A stretch of 64,000 nucleotides of DNA from Microbacterium schleiferi (GTDB taxonomy: Bacteria; Actinomycetota; Actinomycetes; Actinomycetales; Microbacteriaceae), in assembly GCF_020781975.1 (NCBI RefSeq), contig NZ_JAJGNI010000008.1, positions 124,001 through 188,000 on the forward strand, written 5' to 3'. Below the pieces are notes generated by a model, which was not told the DNA's origin, made no database searches, and saw only the letters and a program-made list of their open reading frames with translations. Of this stretch, positions 9,646 through 18,940 are shown one piece after another (the stretch's first letter is position 1; every line of letters starts with the position of its first letter). A program made the translations under genes and the position numbers.

Positions 9646-10356
9646 ATGGCAGCACGCGCGTCCTCACCGGAGAAAAGGCCCGGCTTCTTCTCGCAGCTTC
9701 GTACCCTGTATACGTTCACGCAGCAGACCTACCGCGGTCTTCCCTGGATGCTCGTCGGTGTCGTGCTCGCAGGCGCCGCCCTCGGCGTCGGAATCGGGTT
9801 CCTCATCCCGCCGGTCGCGGTCTGGAGCATCATCCTCTGGGGTGTCACCGGGCTTCTCTTCGGCGTGCTGATGGGCCTGACCCTGACGACGCGACTGTCG
9901 ACACGCGCGATGTACAAGCGCATCGACGGCGTCCCCGGGGCCACCGGCCACGTGATCTCCACCTCACTCGGCCGTTCGTGGCAGGCTAACGAGAACCCCG
10001 TGGGCGTCAACCCCAAGACGCAGGAAGCGGTTTATCGCGTCATCGGTCGCGGCGGCGTCGTCATCATTGGCGAGGGCTCACGCGGACGACTGACTCGGCT
10101 GGTCAACGACGAGCGTCAGAAGGTTCAGCGTGTGGCATCCGGTGTACCGCTGACGGTGATCTACGTCGGGCACGGTGATGACGATGTGCCGATCTCGCAG
10201 CTCGCAACCCGGATCAAGAAGCTCCCCAAGAAGATCGACCGCGCAACGATGGCCGCCGTCATCAAGCGAGTTGACTCGGTTTCACAGTCGCTGACGTCGC
10301 TTCCGATTCCGAAGGGCATCGACCCGACCAAGGTCAGGGCACCGCGTCCGCGCTGA
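9646..10356 (+). CDS. DUF4191 domain membrane protein
   Basis: 236 residues. Two adjacent membrane helices lie near residues 33-75 (MLVGVVLAGAALGVGIGFLI and IILWGVTGLLFGVLMGLTL), followed by a conserved cytoplasmic domain with GATGHVISTSLGRSWQANEN and a basic Ser/Lys-rich tail. This matches the DUF4191 family, confined to actinobacteria and usually found beside glnA. Its function is unknown. The ATG at 9646 is preferred over upstream starts because of the promoter-like hexamer just before it. The RDD and glnA genes follow, but the RDD gene is on the other strand. Confidence 0.85.
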   Translation: MAARASSPEKRPGFFSQLRTLYTFTQQTYRGLPWMLVGVVLAGAALGVGIGFLIPPVAVWSIILWGVTGLLFGVLMGLTLTTRLSTRAMYKRIDGVPGATGHVISTSLGRSWQANENPVGVNPKTQEAVYRVIGRGGVVIIGEGSRGRLTRLVNDERQKVQRVASGVPLTVIYVGHGDDDVPISQLATRIKKLPKKIDRATMAAVIKRVDSVSQSLTSLPIPKGIDPTKVRAPRPR

Positions 10357-10402
10357 TCCCTGACAGCCCGCGGAGCGTCGATCCCACGGACGTGCCCCCG
10401 CC

Positions 10403-10798
10403 TCAGCGGCTGCGCAGCAGAACCGTGCCGGCAGCCTTGTCGTGCAGCCCTCGCTGATCGGCATCCCAGATCACTGCCGGGATCACAACGATCAACAGCA
10501 GCGTGCGAATCACCGGTCGCCACAGGCCGACCCAGCCCCCGTCTACGCGCTGGAGCGTCAACCCGAAGATCCGGTGACCGGGGCTGCCCTGCAGCGTCGG
10601 CAGGAAGGCGATCTGAATGAGCGCGAAGATTCCCAGAATGGCGAGCGGGTCCCATCCGAAGAATCCTGAAATCAGGTACGCCGCGCCGTAGTCGATGCAC
10701 AGTGCACCGACTCGGCGACCGAGTCGACCCATCGATCCGGGCCCAGACTCCGGAAGTCCGAGCCGTTTTCCGGGGTAGTCCTGGGCAACTGAGGTCAC
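10403..10798 (-). CDS. RDD family membrane protein
   Basis: 131 residues. The family-defining Arg-Asp-Asp region appears as GRRVGALCIDYGAAYLI (R then D), followed by membrane segments around LAILGIFALIQIAFLPTL and LLLIVVIPAVIW, and the typical GQSPGHRIFGL-like segment (here GSPGHRIFGLTLQRVDG). The C-terminal QRGLHDKAAGTVLL is characteristic of the family. RDD proteins are small integral membrane proteins of mostly unknown function. The gene is divergent from glnA across a 141-base regulatory region that carries a GlnR-like box. Confidence 0.88.
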   Translation of the reverse strand: MTSVAQDYPGKRLGLPESGPGSMGRLGRRVGALCIDYGAAYLISGFFGWDPLAILGIFALIQIAFLPTLQGSPGHRIFGLTLQRVDGGWVGLWRPVIRTLLLIVVIPAVIWDADQRGLHDKAAGTVLLRSR

Positions 10799-10836
10799 CG
10801 GACGAGCCTACCTGGGCGAGTCGATTCGACAGGCTC

Positions 10837-10874
10837 GTAACATGCCCGAAACAATAGGGACACGGCAGGGCAAT
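10837..10874 (+). promoter_or_regulatory. GlnR-type nitrogen-control box upstream of glnA
   Basis: GTAAC at 10837-10841, six bases, GAAAC at 10848-10852 is an exact match to the a/b half-sites of the actinobacterial GlnR consensus (GTnAC-n6-GAAAC). With the same period the next half-sites are degenerate: GACAC at 10859-10863 and GCAAT at 10870-10874. The location, about 70-100 bases before glnA, suits nitrogen control. No glnR gene is in the window. Confidence 0.6.
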
Positions 10875-10882
10875 CCCTGCCG
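10863..10882 (+). promoter_or_regulatory. hairpin in the glnA leader region
   Basis: CGGCAGGG (10863-10870), loop CAAT, CCCTGCCG (10875-10882) form a perfect 8 bp stem. No T-run follows, so it is not a typical terminator. It overlaps the last degenerate half-sites of the GlnR-like box. Confidence 0.45.
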
Positions 10883-10939
10883 ACTACCGTTTTGGGAAAC
10901 CCGACACGGGTATCACCACGCCCTACCTCTGGAGTCTTC

Positions 10940-12364
<1,425 letters not shown>

Positions 12365-12370
12365 GCCAAA

Positions 12371-12503
12371 CGGGGCGCATGCGTAGGAGTGCGTAGCTAC
12401 ACGTAGCGGTACGCACCTCGTTTCGCCCCGGAGGTCACCTCCACTTCCTGAGCCCCGGCTACTGCTGGTATCTGTTGACTGATGCCAGTAGAGCCGGGGC
12501 TCA
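12371..12503 (+). promoter_or_regulatory. nested inverted repeats just inside the left end of the element
   Basis: Three stems lie close together. CGGGGCG (12371-12377) pairs with CGCCCCG (12424-12430). Between them GTGCGTAGCTAC (12389-12400) can pair with GTAGC (12403-12407) plus TACGCAC (12410-12416), with a GG bulge. Further right TGAGCCCCGGCT (12449-12460) pairs perfectly with AGCCGGGGCTCA (12492-12503), extended by CTACTG/CAGTAG-type pairing inside. They could terminate glnA transcription, which has lost its native terminator, or act as arm sites for integrase and excisionase. No T-run follows. Confidence 0.5.
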
Positions 12504-12631
12504 GTCGTCCCGCGCCAAGTGGCCCGCACTCCCCCGCGTTGGCGCGCGGTGGGTGCTGCTCGCACGAGCGCCCGTCACTCCCGACTACAAGAAGTCCACA
12601 AGCGGACCTGGTCGCCACCTCCAGCACATTC

Positions 12632-12642
12632 CCGCGCATAGA
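12632..12642 (+). promoter_or_regulatory. CCGCGCATAGA motif before the excisionase gene
   Basis: The 11-base motif ends 6 bases before the ATG at 12649. The identical motif at 13008-13018 ends 6 bases before the integrase start. The embedded CATAGA is at the position of a -10 hexamer for a leaderless transcript. Confidence 0.45.
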
Positions 12643-12648
12643 GGGACC

Positions 12649-12852
12649 ATGACTACACAGAGCAAGCTGCCTCGTCTGCTGTCAACCGTCGAGCTCTCCG
12701 AGTACTTGGATGTGCCGGCCCGCACGCTCGAAGCGTGGCGCGCTCGCGCAGGAGGGCCTCCGTTCGTCCAGTTCGGGCGCCAGGTCTGGTACCCCGATGA
12801 CGCGCTTGTCGAGTGGCTGAACGAGCGGACGACCGTCCCGACGCAGAGATAG
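12649..12852 (+). CDS. small helix-turn-helix protein, probable excisionase
   Basis: 67 residues from ATG 12649. The sequence (LLSTVELSEYLDVPARTLEAW, with VWYPDDALVEWL following) is a MerR/AlpA-like winged helix-turn-helix of the HTH_17 type. Such proteins next to a tyrosine integrase act as excisionases or recombination directionality factors, binding near the attachment site to favour excision. It lies 172 bases before the integrase in the same direction, and the two genes share an identical 11-base upstream motif. It could alternatively be only a transcription regulator of the element. Confidence 0.8.
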   Translation: MTTQSKLPRLLSTVELSEYLDVPARTLEAWRARAGGPPFVQFGRQVWYPDDALVEWLNERTTVPTQR

Positions 12853-12920
12853 TCCACCTCTCGAACCACGCCATAAGGCCCAACTGCCCGGCATCTCCGG
12901 GGAGTTGAGCCTCGCTTGTC

Positions 12921-12957
12921 ATCGGGAACCAGTGCGGAAATTGCACGGGTTCCCGAT
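12921..12957 (+). promoter_or_regulatory. hairpin between excisionase and integrase genes
   Basis: ATCGGGAACC (12921-12930) pairs with GGTTCCCGAT (12948-12957), and the inner GTGC/GCAC (12932-12935, 12943-12946) extends the stem. It could attenuate integrase transcription or be a protein-binding site; GTTCCCGAT also occurs at 21418-21426, 7 bases from the right core. Confidence 0.5.
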
Positions 12958-13007
12958 CAGGACCCTGAGCCCTCCTCACCAATGGTCGACTTCAACTCAG
13001 CGTCCCG

Positions 13008-13018
13008 CCGCGCATAGA
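13008..13018 (+). promoter_or_regulatory. CCGCGCATAGA motif before the integrase gene
   Basis: Exact copy of the 11-base motif before the excisionase gene and at the same distance (6 bases) from the start codon, here GTG 13025. Confidence 0.45.
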
Positions 13019-13024
13019 AGGGAT

Positions 13025-14335
13025 GTGAACAACGACAACGAGGCCCTCCGCGGTCAGACCAACGTCCACCCGTCCAACAACCCCAGCACCGCGCATCGCG
13101 CCGGCATCGGCAGGCCAAGGCTTGCGGTCGGCGAGGTCGGCAAGATCGACCTCAAGCAGGTCGAGTCACGCTTTCACGCGCGAGGAAGCACCCGCGACAC
13201 AGCCGGCAAGCTTCGCCGCATTAGCGCGACTGGCGAAACCGCCGACGAGGCCGTGGCTGCCCTGCGAATGCGAGCTGCCCGACTCGGACTCATCCCAGGC
13301 GAACTCTCCGGCGCGTCGACTCTTGGTGAACTTCTCGACGTCTGGCTCAGTGAAATCGTCGAGAGCCGGAACATCCGCCCGCAAACTGTCGCCGCCTACC
13401 GAACCAAAGCCAACCGGTTGAAGCGAGAATTCGGTGCACTCGAAATCGCCGAGCTTCGTCCTCGACGCATGCAGATCGTCATGAACGACCTCGCGAAGCA
13501 CAAAACGGCGTCCGAGTTCCAGGCGCTGAGGACGGTCCTGAAACAGGCCTTCCGCTATGCCGTCCGGGCTGAGATCCTGAGCGCGAATCCTCTCGACTCG
13601 CTGGAGCCTGTGCGTCCGGCCGAGCAAGGCCCTCCCGTGGCACTCAACGTCGAGCAGGTGCAGGCCTTCCGCCGCGCGTTCGCTGAGTACGTCGAGGAGG
13701 GCGTGCGCGACTCCAACCGACGCAAGGCTCAGCTCGCCGTCGACATCATCCTCGGACTCGGCGGGTTGCGGATCTCGGAAGCGCTCGCGCTCAGGCACCG
13801 CGACGTTGACTTCGACAACTGCACGGCGAGCATCAACGGAACCCTTGTGTATCTCCCCCACGAGCCGCTGCAGCGCCAGGACAAGCTCAAGCGAGACGGA
13901 CAGTCACGCATCGTGCGGCTCGCGTCAGGTGGTGTCGGGATGCGCGCCCTCCGGGCAGCCCTCGAGCAATGCGGTCCAAGCGAGCGCGGGCCAGAGCAGC
14001 CGCTGCTGCGCCGGGTCGAAACCGGGGGCATCGACGAGCCATGGATCAACCCTGCCGTCATCAGCTTCCACTTCGACATCGTCTCCAAGCGTACGTCCGT
14101 CGTCGAAGCGCTCGCCAGCACTGGACTCACCTCGAAGCAGCTCACGCCACATACGCTGCGCCGGTCGGTCGCAACGGTCGTGTCGCGCGGCCTCGGGCTG
14201 GAGCACGCTTCGGAGCTCCTCGGGCACTCCGATACGCGCATCACGAAGAGTGCCTATGTCGCGCCCGAGCAAAAGTACGTTTCATCGGGGTCCGTCGATG
14301 AGTTGTTCGGCTTCGAAGACGACCTCATCACGTAG
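13025..14335 (+). CDS. int: tyrosine recombinase/integrase of the element
   Basis: 436 residues from GTG 13025; this start is chosen because of the shared upstream motif, although the frame stays open to 12905. An N-terminal segment of about 95 residues with a basic beta-rich part (arm-binding-like) is followed by a SAM-like core-binding domain (about 97-200, TLGELLDVWLSEIVESRNIR) and the catalytic domain. Catalytic residues are R249 (GLGGLRISEA), H376-x-x-R379 (TPHTLRRSVATV), H401 (LLGHSDTRI) and the nucleophile Y411 (KSAYVAPEQ). The enzyme should integrate and excise the element at the glnA core. It reads away from the left attachment site. Confidence 0.93.
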   Translation: MNNDNEALRGQTNVHPSNNPSTAHRAGIGRPRLAVGEVGKIDLKQVESRFHARGSTRDTAGKLRRISATGETADEAVAALRMRAARLGLIPGELSGASTLGELLDVWLSEIVESRNIRPQTVAAYRTKANRLKREFGALEIAELRPRRMQIVMNDLAKHKTASEFQALRTVLKQAFRYAVRAEILSANPLDSLEPVRPAEQGPPVALNVEQVQAFRRAFAEYVEEGVRDSNRRKAQLAVDIILGLGGLRISEALALRHRDVDFDNCTASINGTLVYLPHEPLQRQDKLKRDGQSRIVRLASGGVGMRALRAALEQCGPSERGPEQPLLRRVETGGIDEPWINPAVISFHFDIVSKRTSVVEALASTGLTSKQLTPHTLRRSVATVVSRGLGLEHASELLGHSDTRITKSAYVAPEQKYVSSGSVDELFGFEDDLIT

Positions 14336-14645
14336 CCGCTAGTCGCCCCAGAACGAAACCATCTCCGCCCGCCTGCGGCAATCGCTTCGTGTCCGAGGTA
14401 CGCGCGGGAACTACCGAGTGCTTTGCGGCGGTTCCCGCGCATGCTTCGTGCGAACGCCAGTGAGTGAGACTGACAGTTCAGACAGCACCGTCGACCAGCC
14501 CGAGCCCAACGGCCCGGTTGACTGGACGTCCATGAGTGGCTTCGCCACGAGCGATGTATCAATCGCTTGAAAGATCAGGGCTTCTTTGTGGTCAACCTCG
14601 CACGGTTGCCCGAACCAAGTCGGCGCTCGTCCCTACGCTGGAACC
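14336..14645 (+). other. 310-base gap after the integrase, with a hairpin
   Basis: No convincing gene is seen. GCGCGGGAAC (14402-14411) pairs with GTTCCCGCGC (14431-14440), with a further CCG/CGG inside; this may terminate integrase transcription. The right end holds the likely promoter of the next gene. Confidence 0.5.
14634..14639 (+). promoter_or_regulatory. probable -10 element (TACGCT) of the AlbA_2 gene
   Basis: TACGCT ends 6 bases before ATG 14646, the same geometry as at host genes pepA, ppgK and def, which suggests the cargo gene is read by the host principal sigma factor as a leaderless message. Confidence 0.45.
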
Positions 14646-15899
14646 ATGACTTTCACCGCCCTCCATCGCGCGCTCGGACTCGCGCCCGCTCCCCTGACGG
14701 ATGTTCTGCTCGACGCCGCCGTGGCTGCCGAAGTGGTGGAGGCGAACGATCTGGATTGGAAGTCGGAGCTCCCTCCGGCGAAGGGCCTGCCTCAGACAGA
14801 CTTCCCGAAGGACGTTGCGGCGATGGCGAACAGCGGCGGCGGCGTCATCGTGTTCGGTGTGCGCGAGTCGCAGAAGGCGGCGGTCGAGCGGGTCGATGTC
14901 GGTGAGCTGGATGAGGCGTACGAGCGTTCCTTGCGGAGTGCGGCGATCACCGCCATCTCACCGCCCGTCTTCGGACTCAACGTGTACCGCCTAGGAACCG
15001 TAGGGAGTCGAGCCGTCATCGTGGAGGTGCCCGCGAGCCTTGACGGGCCACACCTGATCTACAAGAACGAGTACTTCGCCGCTCCGGTGCGCAACGACTC
15101 AGACACGGTGTGGATGAAGGAACGGCAGATCGAGGCGATGTACCGTGCTCGTTTCGAGGAACGTCGGCACGCCACCGAGGCGTTGGATCTGCTGTATGGC
15201 GAGGCTGTAGCGGGGCGGGACTCTGACAAGCGCGCCTGGCTGATCGCGGTTGCTCACCCTCGTATCCCACGCTTCCGCGACCGGCTGACGCGTGAGGAAG
15301 CCCGAGGGGTGCTGACGAAGACCGTGGGACTCGCCCTGACCTACGCCGGCCGCGGAGGCGTCCACCCGCTGGAGAACGTCGACCGCGACAATCCGCGCCC
15401 CGGCTTGCGCCGCTGGATGGCTGTGAACGCGGCGACCGGCGAACGCTCAGTCTGGAGGGAAGCGTGGATCAGCGTTCACCATGACGGCTCCGTCACGGTT
15501 GCCGCAGCGGTGGGCGGGCATCGCATGAGCAGCGACGGATACTTCGAGGGTTGGCAGGTGGAATCTGCCGCGATTGAGTGCGCCATCGCCGATCTGCTGG
15601 CCCTAGCGAGGACTACAGCGGAGACCACCGGCAACGACGAGTACGACGTGCGCCTTGGAATCGAATGGGCCGGTGAGCAGCCGTTGATGATCCTGACGAA
15701 GGACAACATGGGGTTCACCTACGATGGCGTTTCAGTCCCGCTGCACCGCTACACGCCGGTCGAGACCACTGTGAACGCCATCGAGCCGGCGGCAGATTTC
15801 TTCTGGCACGTTCACGACTTCGCTCAGGACTGTGTGAATCAGGGCGGCATCTCGAACGTGCTGATGATCCAGCCGCCGACCCGCGACGAGCCGGCATAA
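14646..15899 (+). CDS. AlbA_2/Schlafen-type domain protein
   Basis: 417 residues. Residues about 31-150 match the AlbA_2 (divergent AAA-4, Schlafen-like) domain: an early Glu/Asp-rich lead-in with LDWKSELPP, then DFPKDVAAMANSGGGVIVFGVRE, the hallmark of the family, and later AVIVEVPAS with an acidic core and APVRNDSDTVWM. The C-terminal 250 residues are not recognised. Schlafen-like domains in bacteria occur in transcription regulators and in antiviral and toxin proteins; some have nucleic-acid cleaving activity. Its place right after the integrase in a small element suggests cargo with a defence or regulatory role, but this is inference. It converges on the next gene across a hairpin-rich gap. 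Confidence 0.8.
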   Translation: MTFTALHRALGLAPAPLTDVLLDAAVAAEVVEANDLDWKSELPPAKGLPQTDFPKDVAAMANSGGGVIVFGVRESQKAAVERVDVGELDEAYERSLRSAAITAISPPVFGLNVYRLGTVGSRAVIVEVPASLDGPHLIYKNEYFAAPVRNDSDTVWMKERQIEAMYRARFEERRHATEALDLLYGEAVAGRDSDKRAWLIAVAHPRIPRFRDRLTREEARGVLTKTVGLALTYAGRGGVHPLENVDRDNPRPGLRRWMAVNAATGERSVWREAWISVHHDGSVTVAAAVGGHRMSSDGYFEGWQVESAAIECAIADLLALARTTAETTGNDEYDVRLGIEWAGEQPLMILTKDNMGFTYDGVSVPLHRYTPVETTVNAIEPAADFFWHVHDFAQDCVNQGGISNVLMIQPPTRDEPA

Positions 15900-15923
15900 C
15901 CCGGACTCGCCGCGAGTGCCGCA

Positions 15924-15968
15924 CCGAGGCGGGTTCGCCTCGGCTCGCTGCGCAGGCGGTTTCCGCCT
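15924..15968 (+). terminator. paired hairpins between convergent cargo genes
   Basis: CCGAGGC-GGGTTC-GCCTCGG (15924-15943) and AGGCGG-TTT-CCGCCT (15954-15968) are two compact stems in the 75-base gap between convergent genes. They lack T-runs but are well placed to terminate from both sides. Confidence 0.5.
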
Positions 15969-15974
15969 CGTCGA

Positions 15975-17123
15975 TTAGGCGACTGGGTGCACGACGACGG
16001 GTTCCAGCGCCCAGTCGCGAACGCCCCTGCCATCGACGAAACGCCATTCTGCGTGGCACTTGTCGCAGTCGATCCGCACGTCGTGCTCGCGGAAGCCAGG
16101 GATGTTGTCGTGCTCTTCGACGATCGTCCCGTCTCCGCAAGGGCACAGGAACTCGTAGCGCTCTACTATCCCGGCCCCAGCGCCCCATCCTCCGTGATTG
16201 TGTGTGTCTCCGCCGACCGGCTCGGTGCGGATGGGCTCGGCCGAGGGCACTGTTCGCATCCACTCGGCGATCGAAGTGACTACGGCGTCGTAGGCCTCCG
16301 GCGAGTGGGAGACCTCGTGGAAGATGGCCAGGAGCTCGTCGGCGGTGCGAGCGACGCGGTGGTCGCTGTCTCGGACGCCGGCTGCGTAGTCGCCGGCGAG
16401 ATCGCCCACCACATCGTTGCGGCTGACCTGCTGGACGAGCCAGTCGTGGAACGGAGCCGGCTCTGCGACCGGCTCCGGCCGGAGCCAGCCTTCGGTGATG
16501 AGTTCCCCGGCGGCAGCCCGCGCGAGCGCGGCGCGCAGGTGCTCGTATCCGACGGGACGGTAGTGGTCAGCCTGCGGCCGGGACTGACCTGAGCCGACCA
16601 AGCGGCGCACGTAGTCGTGCTCGCGCTCCGAAACGCCGATAAGGAGGTTCGGACCGTCGCCGTCCGGGTCTGTGATCGGAAGTCCCAGAGCTGCCGCCGC
16701 CCAGATCACGCGGCCGTTGGACACGTATGAGAAGTGGGTGCTGAGAAACCACTCTGCGGTGTGTTTCAGGGAGTAGCTGCCTACCTCTGGAACCTCGGAG
16801 CCCGGCGTGGGCGTGAACATCCGCAGCATGTCCGTGATGAGGGCAAGCTGGATGTAGTCGGTCTTGCCGTTGAAGCTCCATGGCGAATCCGAGCGGACGC
16901 CGTTCTCGCCGAGGCGGGGCGCGCCGCCGTTAGCGCCGATCAGCTCGTGATCGTTGAGGGCGGCGATCAACCGTCGCGCGCTCACCCGTGGACCGAGGAG
17001 TCCTTGGGCCAGGGGGGAACTCATCTGCCGCAGCGCGGAAGTGTAGTTCGTGCCCGTGAAGGCTGACCAGGCGCGCGCGTCCTGCTGGAACGCGCGGCTC
17101 GGAGTGGTGTTGTTGAGAGTCAT
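15975..17123 (-). CDS. unknown cargo protein with YozE-like segment and C-terminal zinc knuckle
   Basis: 382 residues. I do not recognise the protein as a whole. The N-terminal part resembles a phage or island protein with no clear motif. Residues about 224-290 (FHDWLVQQVSRNDVVGDLAG) resemble the YozE SAM-like fold. The C-terminus has a probable zinc site made of C327-x-C329 (LCPCGDG) and C353-x-x-C356 (DCDKCH). A zinc knuckle plus a small helical domain would fit a nucleic-acid-binding role. It is transcribed against its neighbours and is divergent from the next gene across 272 bases. Function unknown; the YozE resemblance is tentative. Confidence 0.65.
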   Translation of the reverse strand: MTLNNTTPSRAFQQDARAWSAFTGTNYTSALRQMSSPLAQGLLGPRVSARRLIAALNDHELIGANGGAPRLGENGVRSDSPWSFNGKTDYIQLALITDMLRMFTPTPGSEVPEVGSYSLKHTAEWFLSTHFSYVSNGRVIWAAAALGLPITDPDGDGPNLLIGVSEREHDYVRRLVGSGQSRPQADHYRPVGYEHLRAALARAAAGELITEGWLRPEPVAEPAPFHDWLVQQVSRNDVVGDLAGDYAAGVRDSDHRVARTADELLAIFHEVSHSPEAYDAVVTSIAEWMRTVPSAEPIRTEPVGGDTHNHGGWGAGAGIVERYEFLCPCGDGTIVEEHDNIPGFREHDVRIDCDKCHAEWRFVDGRGVRDWALEPVVVHPVA

Positions 17124-17395
17124 CTCATCTCTAGTTCCGGGCTATGCACCCCACGCCTGCCAGCCCTGTGACTTGAGAGAGGTCTCGAACCAACAGGTAC
17201 TGCTTCTCTGGATTCCGCATCTGCGGTTGTCCTCGACGTCTTCGCCGCGTGGGGGCTCGGACTCGGAGACAGGCAGGCCAGACTGCCTGTGCATAGCGTA
17301 CCCACCAAGGCTCCACCCGTCCATCACGAGCTAGCCGCTTCTACGTGCGCCGGCGGCTACTAGTAGATGTCCACTGACTACGGAACGATTGAGAC

Positions 17396-18691
17396 GTGAC
17401 TGATGCTGAGTCGGGGCGGTCGGCCCACGAAGGTATGAAGGAGCTGCTGCGCGAGCAGATCGCGAAGCTGTATCTGGAATCGCCGGACTTCAATGGTGTT
17501 GCAGCTGCTTCGCTCATGACTGTTACGGAGGAGTTCTCTGTAGACCCCGAGATCGTGCTTACCGACCTCGTCGCGGAGGGTGCGGTGTATGCCAACTTCG
17601 GGCACGAGATGGTCAACCCGCACATTCTCGGATTCCCCCACCAATCAGCAGCGGACAACCTTGCAGAGGTCCGGCTGCGCGGCGGGACGCGTTCGGCTGT
17701 GCTGTATCCGACTCGTGCGACGCTTACTGCGATGGAGGCGGGTAGCCGCTATCCGAATGCCCCATATTCAGCGGCTCTTGCCCTTGGGCATGCCCAGCTT
17801 GAGTCGGTGTTCTTTCGAGCCGACGTGCTCGGCCGATACCGAGATGACCCGCGGTATGACTACACCCTCGACATTGGCGGCGAGATCAGGGCTCGGGAGG
17901 GCACCCCGCTCGACACCTACCTTACGACGTTCAGTATCGGGTTTGATCGCGACCCGGATAGCAACGAAATCGTCGTTGGCGTGCCATTGCGCTATCTCCA
18001 CGATCTCTCACCGGCCGAGCAGGCGTACTGGAAATCTTTCGAGCATGAGCGCCAGGACTGGGTGCTTCACCCCGATTGGGTGCGACCTCATCTCATGGGA
18101 GAGTTTCCGGAGCGGGTCAGCCCATACACGGCGATCCTCATGGAGATGAGTCTTGCGAACGAAATTTGCGATGCGATCGGCTATCCAGCGCTCTTTCGGA
18201 CTCTCTACGAAGGTGCTGGCCGCCCCACGGACTACGGTTACCTGATTCGCCCCACTCGACGCGAGCTATCCAACTTCATCGAGCAGCTCAACAAGCTATT
18301 GATCGACAATCTCGACCAACGATTCTTTCGCAGAGCTGGACTCTCGCTCACCGAGGAGAGGCGGGATGGCGAGGGCAATACCTATCAGGGCCAGCGCGGC
18401 ACGATGAACATGCTCATAGAGTGGATGGAGCGGACGGTAAGGCACGATCCCGAAAATATGGTGCCCGCTGCAGCGACGACCCTCAAAGAGATTCGCCGGG
18501 CGCGTTCTGACGCAGCGCACACTCTGCGTGAGAACGAGTACGACCTGGCAGCCTGGACCGATCAACGGCGTCTAGTCATAGAGGCCTACTTCGCCATTCG
18601 GACCGTGCGGCAACTTCTTCAATCCCACCCCAAAGCTTCGTCGGTCAGGGTGCCTGAGGAGCTTGACGAGCCGAGAGTCTGGCCGTTTTAG
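17396..18691 (+). CDS. unknown cargo protein with HEPN-like C-terminal motif
   Basis: 431 residues from GTG 17396; AACGAT lies 6 bases upstream, in the position seen for leaderless starts in this window. I do not recognise the family. The N-terminal 60 residues look like a winged-helix (KELLREQIAKLYLESPDF, then MTVTEEFSVDPEIVLTDLVA). The last 80 residues are helical and contain R370-S-D-A-A-H375 in LKEIRRARSDAAHTLREN, which fits the R-x4-6-H motif of HEPN ribonuclease toxins and effectors. If real, the protein would join a DNA-binding or sensor part to a HEPN effector. Third-codon GC appears lower than in host genes. The functional reading is inference. Confidence 0.6.
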   Translation: MTDAESGRSAHEGMKELLREQIAKLYLESPDFNGVAAASLMTVTEEFSVDPEIVLTDLVAEGAVYANFGHEMVNPHILGFPHQSAADNLAEVRLRGGTRSAVLYPTRATLTAMEAGSRYPNAPYSAALALGHAQLESVFFRADVLGRYRDDPRYDYTLDIGGEIRAREGTPLDTYLTTFSIGFDRDPDSNEIVVGVPLRYLHDLSPAEQAYWKSFEHERQDWVLHPDWVRPHLMGEFPERVSPYTAILMEMSLANEICDAIGYPALFRTLYEGAGRPTDYGYLIRPTRRELSNFIEQLNKLLIDNLDQRFFRRAGLSLTEERRDGEGNTYQGQRGTMNMLIEWMERTVRHDPENMVPAAATTLKEIRRARSDAAHTLRENEYDLAAWTDQRRLVIEAYFAIRTVRQLLQSHPKASSVRVPEELDEPRVWPF

Positions 18692-18940
18692 GATTCCTCA
18701 TTTCTGCTGACTCCACGCGCAGTAGCCGGTCCACGGAGCGCTCCTGCGCGCCGGCACATTTGATGTTCCGTGATGTGCACCGCGCGCGCAGCCCTCTCAC
18801 GCGCATGAATGCAGAAGTCACATGCCGGGCACCAGGAGCGCGCGGTATGGTCGACATATGCGACGATCGCAATCCAGCGAATAGTTCGCGCGCCAGAAGC
18901 AAAGGTGACCTTCCGGGTCCGCCATTTCAGGGGGTTAGCG
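18692..18940 (+). other. 249-base gap in the cargo region
   Basis: No gene with a convincing start. On the minus strand a frame at 18688-18860 contains a C2H2-like pattern (see findings) but no plausible start codon close to it. The forward frame of the next gene is open from 18809, so that gene could begin earlier than annotated. Confidence 0.4.
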
